NCBI GenBank assembly: GCA_963969595.1
Contig: OZ018411.1
Coordinates: forward strand, 10,790,501 to 10,854,500
DNA from: Neckera pumila
Taxonomy: Eukaryota > Streptophyta > Bryopsida > Hypnales > Neckeraceae
DNA length: 64,000 bases
Direction of reading: 5' to 3'
The notes beneath the pieces were generated by a model. That model was not told where the DNA came from. It saw only the letters and a program-made list of their open reading frames with translations, and ran no database searches. Below are positions 22,110 to 32,378 of this stretch, in pieces. Both the position numbers and the translations under genes were made by a program. Positions within the stretch are counted from its first letter, which is position 1, and every line of letters begins with the position of its first letter.

Positions 22110-22437
22110 TTCGACAAAAAGTTGTTGATTTGGTCATTGCACTATTCAAATCAACAGAAAATTGGAAGCTGTTTTGTTTGCATTAACAAAAAATTCAAAA
22201 ATCAGTGAAAATGGACATTCCAGTGTACAAAAGAACAGAAATCAATTGATTTTTTGTTGTTTTGGATACAATTTTCTACTAGTGAAGAAGAGTACCACCC
22301 TCTTGAATCATCTGGGGTAGCAATTCCTTTACCTCTTCTATTTGTACTACACCGAGATTGTTGTGGAGCCTCCTTGCAGTCGCAGAGGATAGTCCATGCA
22401 TTTGGTGGATCACATACCCTGGTGTTTCAAATCCTTC

Positions 22438-23262
22438 CTAGACACTATGATCATGTCTTTCAAAACCAATGAGCCGCTCTGCTCCGTGACTATTGGGAAC
22501 CGCATTCACTACGGCTAGTAAATTTTGAACAACCCTCGCTCTTTTGGTTGAAGGTCTCAAAACGAGTGGAGAGTCACGGTTTTCCACATCAATTTGAGGC
22601 ACCACCCACCCTGGCGGTGTCAACAAAATGGAATTCTCTTTATTACCCCTCGATCTTCCCCTCCCTTGGTTACAATTTGGTTGCTTTGCACTCCTCCCCC
22701 GGCCCTTCCCTCCTTGAACAGGCCCTCAATTACAATTTGGTTGCTGTGCACCCCTATCCCGGCCCCTCCCTCCTTGAACTGGCCCGTCTCCAAGGAGGTC
22801 TCCATCCTGGGATTCAGAGTTGGAGGCTCCTATCGGTGTTGGTTGAGGTTGCGTAGCTGTGCTTCTTCCCCGACCTCTCGCCGCTCGGCCCTGCCCCTTG
22901 ACCGGCAATTTTCGTAGAAACTTCAATTTGTTCCCGAGCAGAACCTGATTCGCTACAATCTCGGTTGTTTCCGGCAGTGGAGCCCTCACTATCCTCGGTA
23001 GAGGACTGAATATACCAATGTTGCTAGGTCCTTCTTCCGGTCCGCTAAATTGTGGGCTCCGCGGCGATAGCAGGGCGGGCTGACTGTCGTCTATTCCGTT
23101 CTTCGACTTCGACACAATGTCGGACTCTGCCCTGGCTCTCAACCCCACAAGTTGGACTCGCCTTTTCACTCTCCTCTGCGTGACTGGACTCCATAAAAGG
23201 AGCCTGGCTCTGGCGTCCATGCGGCCGGCCTCCTTCGCGGTGATTTGCTGCAACTCAAACAT
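22438..23262 (-). pseudogene. Basic GRGR-repeat ORF with one internal stop
   Basis: Not recognised. A minus-strand frame runs from 23262 to 22438 with one in-frame TGA near 22726, about 275 codons. The first third is Arg-rich (VTQRRVKRRVQL). The middle has LPRIVRAPLPETTE and KLKFLRKLPVKGQGRAARG. Two 20-residue units follow (60-bp period, TTACAATTTGG recurring at 22670 and 22730) with core GPVQGGRGR..QPNCN, and then a unique end. The RGG/GRGR composition suggests nucleic-acid binding. It lies between the proposed right end of the piggyBac-like element and the transposase, on the same strand, so it may be an upstream exon of the transposase or an accessory ORF. Confidence 0.35.
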
Positions 23263-23323
23263 TGTTAGGCCACAGTTGCCTGATCAATTCATCAATGTGT
23301 GGGGGGAATGACATCCTTTCCTT

Positions 23324-24052
23324 CTAGCCTAATACGTGACTCGTTTGTGCTCTCCAATGGTATTGCAAATTCCGATTCACAGGTTTCTGCGGCCAAGGGC
23401 GACTCTTCCCAAACATAAGAAGGCGCTGCAAATAATTCACGTCTAAAGAGCTAAGAACTCTTTTCCTCTGCCTCTCGGAGCACTTTCGGCTCACAAGCGA
23501 CTTGTCAATTACATGAGCTTCATCCTCCAAGTGTGCAGGAAAGCAGTAGGGAGCCCCTTTTACAAAGTCCATGCCTTTGCCCTCTATCCTTTGCAATTCT
23601 AGATTTTGAATGGGGTCCTCCACCTTTGCGCAACCTCTTCTTCTGCTCATTGCAGAAGCCGTATCCTTCACTTCGATGAATGGCGCCTCCACTCCGAGTA
23701 CCTCCGACCTCTACCTGTGCAAGGTATCTAGTAAATCGTGCTATTCTCATCACAGAATGCGCAAGGATGTCAAATTCCTCCATGGCGACCCACTTTCAGA
23801 GTTGTGAGTGATGTGCTTCGTCCTTGCAGAATTCGGTGTGAACGGCTTCCATAAACTTCTAATGATCTCCTTGTCTGTCCTATGCACCTTGGATTGGAGC
23901 CACCTTACGTAAAATGCCCCACTACCTTGTCCACCATCTGCCAAGGACGCAGGAATCCAAGGAGCAGTCTCTTTCAAAGTGCTGAACGGCGCCCAACAAC
24001 CTTGGCACTCAAAAACCTTTGCACGCAAAATCCTAGAGCCTTGCCACCTCAC
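23324..24052 (-). pseudogene. Decayed minus-strand coding-like segments
   Basis: Three overlapping minus-strand frames (24052-23750, 23783-23520, 23692-23324) can be read as one sequence with frame changes near 23770 and 23690. They contain YVRWLQSKVHRTDKEIIRSL, HSVMRIARFTRYLAQ and LEDEAHVIDKSLVSRKCSER. Composition and codon-like texture resemble coding sequence, but no family is recognised. They sit just inside the proposed right end of the piggyBac-like element. Confidence 0.3.
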
Positions 24053-24365
24053 CTAGCCGGACACCTGTCTCCAACGGAATTCTTCCGGACAACTTCCACC
24101 TGAACCTGGCTTTGTGTCAGGTGACGTCAGTCCCACCTGCCATTTTTGCTGCTAAATTCCAGCCATTCCAACATGTCCAAAATTGCATTTTCCCATAGAA
24201 AATGGAGAGTTTATTGGATTTTTGTGCACTTTGTTTTGTTGGAGAGATCTCACGTAACCCTAGAGGAGTTGTTCAGCATGTTTTTCTTGACAAATGTGCG
24301 AATTGCGACTTTTGGGGGCTTGAAAATCATAAAGGACAATTTTTGTCCCCAGTGTCTCTTTGGGA

Positions 24366-25922
24366 TTAACCCCTAAATGCCCAAGGCACCCAAATCTGGT
24401 GTTTGCAAAACTTTGAAGTTAACCATGCGGTTTTTGGTTGTACAAGAATTTTGGGCAGATACGTATATGATTGGAGATTTTCACATTTTTGGGCTGAAAT
24501 TTTAATAGAATGTGGAGACAAGGAATATATTTCATATGCATTAAATTTCATGACTTTTGGAAATACTAGTGAAAAATTATGGCCTAATATGTTACTTTTT
24601 TTATTGTAACTGGGCAATTTGGGTTGATAAAAAAAAATTATTTTTTTCAAAAAAAACAATTTGAAATTAGTTTTCTAGAGTTATATACACGTAAAAGGCT
24701 TTGAATCATTCCATTTTGATCAATGAGTCAAAAGTTATGAGGATTTTTAGTTTGCAAGCAGTTATGGATTCTCTACTCTAAAATAAACTTTGAAGTCCTT
24801 TATCTTAATCAATTTTCAAACTTTTTTGAAAAAAATAAAATCATAAGATGTATGTTGTTTAATACAACATTGCAACCATTGGGATTGGCATTTTTCAATT
24901 CTATAATTAAAATCTTGACAATTTAGTATTTTGAATCATTCTCTACTATAATCTACTTACTATTTTTTTCCTATATGTTGTACAATTCCAAATGAAGTAA
25001 AATGTTTTAAGCATGTAGCCAACTTGTATAGGAAAAAGAATCCAAAGAAGCACCATCATTTTAGACATTTTTTCATCAAAAAGTGAGCTTGTAAAGTGTT
25101 GCTGCCCTGTTTTTAGCAAGGCCAAAAAAATGAATTCAGTGAATTTGAATGCTTATATCTTGCAATCCAGGTGGTGAGAATTTTTGAAATTTTTACCACA
25201 TATTCTCAAGTCAGCATAATACAAGATCCTACGGTTATATGTGTCAAAAAAAGAGTTTTTTCAAAAATTAGGTACTTATAGTAAAAATGGCAATTTTTGA
25301 GCATTTTTCATTGAAAACATAATCATGGAACTTTAGGGATTAAATAAAACCTTATAAAGTTGCTATTTGTAGTAGTTTATAATTTTAGGAAGTTCTTGAA
25401 CTCTTAATTTAGCACCAAAAATTTGATCTTTAATACAAATGATAGTGATTTTTCTGTTCAAGTTTTTGTACAAGGGTATCGATTGCAATCTTGACTTCCC
25501 GTAGAGTTGAGAGCTCTTGGAAATGGGCCTCAAATACACTAGATCTTTGAGGGAAAATTACATTCAAAGTTCATTTAAAAAAAATTGTATAGTAGATTTT
25601 AAGAAGCCATAAATTGATCGAGGCCCTTTAACCTCATATTTTTTTGGTCACCAACTTTTTAGATTTGACTTGAGTAAAGAAGATTGAAAGATTTTTGCAC
25701 TTTTAGCACCCGCACCCTTATGGTCAAACATTATAATCTTTCACTCCATAAGTGACATTGTTGTGTTTTCTTTTCCTATGAAATCTCTAACATGTTCAGT
25801 TTGAATTTGTACAATAACAATTCCAAAAAAATTTAATACAACTTATCAAAATGTTGGCATTTTGTTCAATTTAGAGCAAATTCTAGAAAGCCCAGAACAT
25901 GCCTTGGGCATTTAGGGGTTAA
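24366..25922. mobile_element. Family E TTAA-flanked element, containing B2
   Basis: The termini are a perfect 23-bp inverted repeat beginning TTAACCCCTAAATGCCCAAG. Without the nested B2 (24419-25343) the element is about 630 bp. Its left TTAA is also the proposed right TTAA of the piggyBac-like element, so the two may share a target. Non-coding. Confidence 0.8.
24419..25343 (-). mobile_element. Family B element nested in E (B2)
   Basis: TTAACCATGCGGTTTTTGG at the left and AACTTTAGGGATTAA at the right bound a 925-bp unit that is a B element in inverted orientation, with the usual landmarks (GGGCAGATACGTATATG, GCAACCATTGGGATTGGC, ACTTGTATAGG, GTAAAGTGTTGCTGCCC, ACAAGATCCTACGGTTA). Its left end has lost the CCCTAAAGG block. 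Confidence 0.75.
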
Positions 25923-26630
25923 GCAATTTTGGAGCAGATTGTACACACTATAAGGTAGTTGGTGGAACTTTTTCCCATGTAGGAAGATAGGAAATGTGGG
26001 AAGTGCAAATTTTTCAGAATTTTTATTCCGAAATTGAAATGACTAAGAATTTCGGAAGCCAAAAAATACTCTTTACTACTAGCCAATGTCTACAGTCTCT
26101 CAATTCCAAACATTGCTGAACTACTTTCTTGCTGACTACTTGAAGGGCATGTGTTGTGACCTAATGAGTCCCTGCCTTGAAAAAGACAAAAAGAACACAT
26201 TCCAAGCTTGAGTTTCAACTTTGTTGGAAATAGCACACCCTATAGGTTGGGTACTGGGTATTGTTGGCAATTGGTGCCTCTACATTAGAGCATCCACACC
26301 TTCACTCGCTCCAACTTGGCACATTTAAATTTTCCATCTAATTTTGAAGAGCCCTCAATTTTCTTGCCCCTCACCCTTGCTCACCAAATGTGACCCATAA
26401 ATAGTCAAAGTGATCATCAACAAAAAGTAAAGCATAAATCAACTAAACTTAGGATGAACAATGATTTCAAGGGCCATTCTTTGACATGCTAGGATTGAGT
26501 GTTAAGAGAATATTGTGAGGGGCCCATAGCACATTTGAAAAGTGTTAGACCTCTAGTGCGTAAGGATGGCCATGCTCTTAAATTCCTTCTGTCTCATGCT
26601 AATACTAAAGTAGCGTTGTAGCAACATTTT
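25923..26630. other. Intergenic, no gene seen
   Basis: AT-rich DNA between element E and a CACTA element. No inverted termini or long frames were found. Confidence 0.45.
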
Positions 26631-26633
26631 AAA

Positions 26634-27534
26634 CACTATAAGAAAAACACATTTTTGGATGCGTTAGCAAAAAACGCGTCGTATTTTTTCAAACGTCAAA
26701 TATTCCAAAAAACGTGTACATGTTTTGCAAAAAACATCTACGTGTTTTGCAAAAAACGCGACCATGTCATTGTAGACGGCTATGTTTGTGATGATGTCGA
26801 CTGCGACATGGACATGTTTTTATATAACGTCGCATACAACATAAACTGCCATGTAAGCAAGTAGATTTAGAGAAGGGCAGCCACGTGACATATTTTGGGA
26901 AAAAAAATAAGAAATGGATGGATGGATGGACGTCAAGCTAGATGTCTGAAACAATGGGATGGATGTCGGACTGGACATTTGAGACAACGTAGCTAATTAT
27001 CCCATATCGTTTGTCTCACCATGGATAAAGAATGGGTACAAATATGACCCTGAAAATGTTCATTTTCATAAAATCTGGTCATCAAAATAAATTTGATGGT
27101 AAATGGTAAGTTTTTTTAAATTCTTGGTGAATTCTACATTTTTTTTATTATATAATTTTATTGATTAATATTTGTTGACTAATTATTTTTTGAAAAACAA
27201 ATTGGATGAAAAAATTGGGCTTGATGAAAAAATTAGCTAGATGAAAAACAGACTAGATGTAAAAATGGGCTGGATGAAAAAAATGGGCTGGATGAAAAAG
27301 TTGCCTACGTGGCCTCCACATGCCTTCATTTTTTGAGCTTAAAAGACCCTGTTCTGTAGGATGTTAGAGAAAAACAAGCCAGAAATTGACATGTTTTTTG
27401 AGATCCTCTTACGTTTTTTGCTTGTCTACCGTGACGCGATTTTAGGTGACATCTACATTGACGACAGCCATGTCAAAACGGACATCATACGACATTTTTT
27501 CTGACGTTTTAAAAAAGGCCAGTTTCTTATAGTG
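26634..27534. mobile_element. Second non-autonomous CACTA element (901 bp)
   Basis: Termini CACTATAAGAAAAACAC and its inverted partner GTTTCTTATAGTG, with AAA at 26631-26633 and 27535-27537 as target duplication. Subterminal sequence is rich in ACG-containing motifs (AAAAAACGCG, ACGTGTTTTGC, ACGACA) on both sides, as is typical of CACTA ends. An internal minisatellite with unit like TGGGCTGGATGAAAAAA lies at about 27195-27300. The 69-codon frame near the left end is within the subterminal repeats. Confidence 0.85.
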
Positions 27535-29673
27535 AAAGCTTGAATGTTGGGTTGGTTACAATGGAAATTATACTTTCTGATATGGCATGAATCATTTGCT
27601 TAAAAAGAATCCAAGAGCACTCATATAAGATCTAATTATTGTGCAAGACCTTCCGGTTTTACATAGAATTTCAAGGATGAACATCTATACTTCTATTTTA
27701 TATAGAAGAATTATTTGTCATCCATTGGACGCTTTTAGGCTAATGTATCATTACAAGATTAAGGCGGCATTTACCTAAATCGATCACCTATTTTTTTTGC
27801 CTCATAGCAAGTCAAGTTTGCATATAAAACCAATAGATCTCTTACTTCATTCTTTAGTAAATTCGCAAAAAGGCTATTCACTAGTGTCTATTCATGTATC
27901 AATTTTTGTTACTTCAAGGTTTCAAATATATTTGTTTCCTAGTGAGTCTATAACCCACTAGCTTAAATCTATGCTAGTGTTTGGCACATAGTAGTTAGCA
28001 GTGCTTGCATATATAGGGAAAAATTTATTCTTATATATGAAAAATTTATACACAGGGTGTAAAATATTTAAGTGATAAAATTCTATCCAATATATAAGCA
28101 AATCAAAAAGTTACATAGTTGAATGAAAAGTTTTCATGCAAGAAGGATAAAAGTCAAATGATTGCTACATTTGGATGAATAGATGATTTCTCATCAATAA
28201 TCATCATCTATTGCTTTTTCCCACAAGCCAAATGCAATTGCGAAGTTTAAGGGTGGCTTAAACTCAATAACCTTGTCTTCCATTCATTTTTTGAAAGACC
28301 CGAATATCTTCAAGGTTTGATGATCTTAATCAAGTTTGCAAGTGTGGCTTATGTCAAATATTCAATTGGTTGCTCTGCAATTTGATCAATTACCTAGTGC
28401 ATAATCTATTTACAAATGTTAATAGCTTCATTGATCTAATCAAGACTTCAAGTTGAAATATACCACCTTGGATAATAAAAAATACAATGCTAAGTTGATG
28501 AAGGTCACTTATATTTTTGTTTATAATGATTTTTCTCCCACTTGTGTCAAAAAATAAAAAATTGAAAAAAATCTTTTGGATACAATCATCTACTAAGCTC
28601 ATATATAGGTTGCAATTTTCAAAAAAATTATGAAGTTTATTCAAGCTTCTAAGGTTGCTAAGAGCAAAGAATTATCCATAATGATTCTGTGGTAATTGAT
28701 GAAATTTGGTTATATGCGAACCATCTTATTTGGTAGGTTCAAATAATAAAAATGCTTAAAAGAGGCTCTAAACTAAGGGCCGCTTTGCACTTTCCCAAAT
28801 ATCATACAATCTCCTCAAAGTATGAATGCAAATGGGATCACAATCCTCCATTCATGAAATGGATTGTTCAATAAGGTTTTAGGGATTCACTATTCTTGTC
28901 ACTATTGCGATTGAATTTTTTGAGAGATGAAAAATACCTTAACTTCTATGTGATTTCAAGTGGGCGATTTGACAATGATGATATTAAGATCTATTGTTAA
29001 ATGTGGTTAGGCATTTTTAACAGTAGACAATTTCAATTCATACCAATATAACATCATTTAATTTGAATAATGTTTTTTTTTCCATTTACAATGTCAACAA
29101 TGTCTGAAGGAAAACAACAACCACATGTGGAATAAATTAATCTAACTAAACGCATATGTATCAAGCATTCTTGCATCAAAAACGCACTTGTTCAACTGCT
29201 AAGAAATCGAAGATTATTCAATTCAAAATGGTTGGATTTAGAAACATTTCATAGCTATGGGTAATATTAGAAAAACTTAACTTTATAAGTAGTTGATTTT
29301 TATCCTTAGTGCATTAAAATGTTCCTTTCTTAAACTCATGTGGATTTGAAGATTTTTTCAAAGTGACCCCTTTTTCTACAACTTGGATGGCTTATCATTG
29401 ACTTTTACATTCCGCATTTTTCTTTTTAGTTTTTATTTATAAAACATTTTTGTTTATGAAAATATGGGAATCTATCTATAAATTTCAACCATCGATGATG
29501 GAAGTACATTTGATAGTAATAGTATAACAATATATTAAATTTTAAGCCCATCCATTGGTGCACTTTACAAGAGATTTTAGATATTGCAAGACATATGGTT
29601 AGAATGTAGACATATAGTTAGACATACAAGAGATTTTAAATATTGCAAGACATATAGTTAGAATGTTTGTTCA
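27535..29673. other. Intergenic with an orphan element end
   Basis: No gene is supported. At 28774 TAAGGGCCGCTTTGCAC matches the left terminus of element F (37219), but no partner end is seen nearby. A 57-bp direct duplication occurs at about 29567-29665 (core ATATTGCAAGACATAT). Confidence 0.45.
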
Positions 29674-29884
29674 TTATCTCCTAAAGGACCATTGTCCCTT
29701 CAAAGGATAATATGAATTTCGGGCAGGAACCTCTAGACTAAAATTTTGTCTTCATTTTTTGAAACTTTTTTTGAAACTTTTTTTGAAGATAGAAAAATTG
29801 TCTGATTAGCTGTGTGGGAATATAATCTTTTTTCAATCGGTGCTTGGGAACAAAACTTATGCTCCAAATAGCTCGAAACATGAA

Positions 29885-29918
<34 letters not shown>

Positions 29919-30632
29919 CGCAGCAAAAAAATTCCAAAAATTTGAATTTTTTTTTTGAATTTTTTTCTCATAGATAACATTTTTGTCTACCTGGAAAGCT
30001 TTGGTTCATTCCATTTGGATTTGTAATGAGAAAGTTATGGACAACCTTGTTTTTGGAGCAATTACAGCATCTTCATGAAAAAATAACTTGTAGGGTTCAT
30101 TTTTGAATGCAACTTTTACAATTTTTCACAGAAAAATTCCACATGGTTTAGTTTGCTTGCTAGAACAATCTCACCACTAGAATTAGTGCATTTTAATTCC
30201 ATTTTAGAGATATTATTAATTTAGTTTTTCCTTCTAGCTTGTACCTACTTCTACTTAACAATCTTTTTAATAATGAAAATGAAGTTTTTTTGAATTTTTT
30301 CCCTTGACTCTCAACACAAATCTCCATCATAAAGATTTAAAGCTCAGAACTTTGTAGTGAAAAAAATGACAATTAAAAAAGTTCAAAGTCAAATTATCGA
30401 GTTCGGCAATGTGCTAAAAAACTATTTTTTTCCACTTTAAACACAAATATTTGGCAATCTATGCGGTCAAAAATTATGAAAATTTTTCCACACATTCTTG
30501 TACTAGTTAGGTGTAAGATCCAACGCCAAATGTGCAAAAAAAAACAATTTTCAAATTTTCTTACTCTATGCTATAGAAATCGCAGTTTTGAATGCTTTTT
30601 GGATAAAAAAGGCCTTGGTCCTTTAGAGATTA
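29674..30632 (+). mobile_element. Family A element (A1)
   Basis: It opens TTATCTCCTAAAGGACCATT with TGTCCCTTCAAAGGA and closes GGCCTTGGTCCTTTAGAGATTA. The interior follows the A order (GGGCAGGAACCT, GTGCTTGGGAACAAAA, TTATGGACAACCTTG, AGTTAGGTGTAAGATCC, GCTATAGAAATCGCAG). The flanks are TTAT/ATTA, altered from TTAA. Contains a 34-base G run. Confidence 0.75.
29885..29918 (+). repeat. Homopolymer of 34 G
   Basis: An uninterrupted run of 34 G, followed by CGC. At the same place other A copies have GGGGACGGCGGGTAGC or similar, so it is an expansion of a short G-rich site. It could also be an assembly or sequencing artefact. Confidence 0.8.
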
Positions 30633-31197
30633 TTCACTGATTTCTTCAAATTTGCAATCACATCATACTACTAAAATCATAATTCCCTATGTAATATCAC
30701 AAATGCTACCATTAATAATAGGGGCTCGTGCTTGCTATGCTACGCATTCATTGTATCACATTTTAGTAAAATTTTGATATATTTGAGTAGAATGCATGAT
30801 AATGATTTCAATAAGTCTTTGAAATAATTAATTTTAATATTTTGTAAAAACATTTTCAATCATGCATACATAAAAATAATATTTTCACACAATGATATAT
30901 TACAGAAATAGAGTAGTAGTTTGCAATCACCTCTATAATATCACTTTTACAGCTTTTATGATTTCAAAATTCTATTGCTACTACCAAATGATTTGAGAAA
31001 TTTATTCAATTGAAGCAATTTTGGATATCACAACAATTAAGTTGTTCACAAAGTTTTTGAAATTTATAAGTTTTTCTTTTCAATTCACCAAGTATTTGGG
31101 TTGCCATTGTTTGTAACATTTGAGACAACTTTTGAATGCATTACAATAAATGTGTATCTTTTACAATATTCACCACTGCATATATTTCATTCATCAT
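30633..31197. other. Spacer between A1 and B3
   Basis: AT-rich, no gene. A segment near 30720-30745 (GCTCGTGCTTGCTATGCTACGC) has an inverted match near 32250-32276 (GCGTAGCATAGCAAGCGCCAA), so B3 may sit inside another inverted-repeat unit of about 1.55 kb. Confidence 0.4.
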
Positions 31198-32128
31198 TTA
31201 ACCCCTAAAGGACCAACATGCGTTTTTTGGCCGTATAGAAATTTTGGGCAGGTATGTGTGACTAGAGATATCCATATTTGAGGCTGAAATTTTAATAGAA
31301 GGTGGGAGCAAGGAATATCTTCATGTGTACCAAGTTTCATGACATTTTGAAATACGAGTCAAAAGTTGTGACCTGATATGTTATTTTTTTTCGTAACCAG
31401 GAAGTTTGGGCAGATTAGAAAAAATCATTTTTTCCGGAATGTTTTTTTGAAATTGGTTCTCTACATTTATGCATACTTAAAAAGCTTTGAGTCACTCCAT
31501 TTCAATCAATGAGTCAAAAGTTATGAGGGTTTTTGGTTTGCGGGCAGTTATGGATTCTCTACTCTAAAAAAAACTTTAAAGTCGTTTATTTAACTCAATT
31601 TTCAATATTTTGGGAAAAAAATAAAATCCTAGGATGTAAATTGATTATTACAACATTACAACCATTGGGATTGGTATTTTTAAATTCCATGATTAAAATT
31701 TTAACAATTTAGTATTTTGAATCATTTTCTACTTCTTTCTACTTACTATTTTTTTCCTATATGTTGTACAATTCCAAATGATGTGAAATTTTTCAAGCAT
31801 ATAGCCAACTTGTTTAGGAAACTGAATTCAAAGAAGCACCACCTTTATCGGCATTTTTTCATTGAAAAGTGAGCTTGCAAAGTGCAGCTGCCCGGTTTTT
31901 CGCAGGATTGAAAAAATGGTTTTCAAGACTTTGAATGCTTATATCTTATGATCCACACGGTGGAATTTTCTGAAATTTTTACCACATGTTTTCAAAATAT
32001 CATACTACAAGATCCTACGGTTACATGTGTCAAAAATTGTTTTTTTCCAAAAATTTGGTAGTTGTATTAGAATTGGCAGTTTTGGAGCGTTTTTGGTGAT
32101 TACATAGTCATGAAACTTTAGGGGTTAA
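31198..32128 (-). mobile_element. Family B element (B3)
   Basis: TTAACCCCTAAAGGACCAAC at the left and GAAACTTTAGGGGTTAA at the right, 931 bp including both TTAA. Inverted orientation relative to B1. All family landmarks are present (GGCAGGTATGTGTGACTAGAG, TGAGTCAAAAGTTATGAGGG, TACAACCATTGGGATTGG, GATCCTACGGTTACATG). The small frame that is open in B4-B6 is closed here by stops. Confidence 0.85.
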
Positions 32129-32378
32129 TATATGCTTACTTATAAACAAAATTGTTCAAAGATTTTAGTAATTTTTATTTGAAGATTTATTGAAATTTTT
32201 GTTCTATATTTTATCTAATACATAAAAATTCTAATAAAATTCTAATGATGAATGCGTAGCATAGCAAGCGCCAACCGCTAGTAAAGATTGAAATATACAT
32301 GTGTATGTGTGTACACACACACAAACACACACAGATATATATATGTATGTATAGTGATTTTTGAAGATCTTTCACATC

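Larger units (their letters stand above)
20508..22284. mobile_element. Non-autonomous CACTA (En/Spm-type) element
   Basis: The left terminus CACTACTAGAAAAACTATG and right terminus CATTTTCTAGTGATG-like end (read on the other strand CACTAGTAGAAAATTG) match the canonical CACTA ends. A 3-bp target duplication AAG lies at 20505-20507 and 22285-22287. The interior has no transposase. It carries a SINE (20653-20807), a 156-bp-arm foldback (20878-21229), a family E fragment (21305-21610) and a short tandem repeat (22022-22109). Inserted in the piggyBac-like element, so it is younger than that. Confidence 0.85.
17018..24369 (-). mobile_element. Large piggyBac-like transposon, degenerate
   Basis: The left end is TTAACCCTAAAGTGACATAG at 17018. 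The proposed right end, read inward on the other strand from 24369, is TTAATCCCAAAGAGACACTG; 16 of the first 21 bases match. Between them lies a minus-strand piggyBac transposase (18230-19749) preceded by an acidic segment and by further decayed frames. Removing the CACTA insertion (20508-22284 and one AAG) gives about 5.57 kb. TTAA at both ends fits the piggyBac target site. The transposase identity is secure; the right boundary is inferred, because its TTAA is also the left TTAA of element E. GC content inside is clearly above that of the flanking repeats. Confidence 0.6.
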
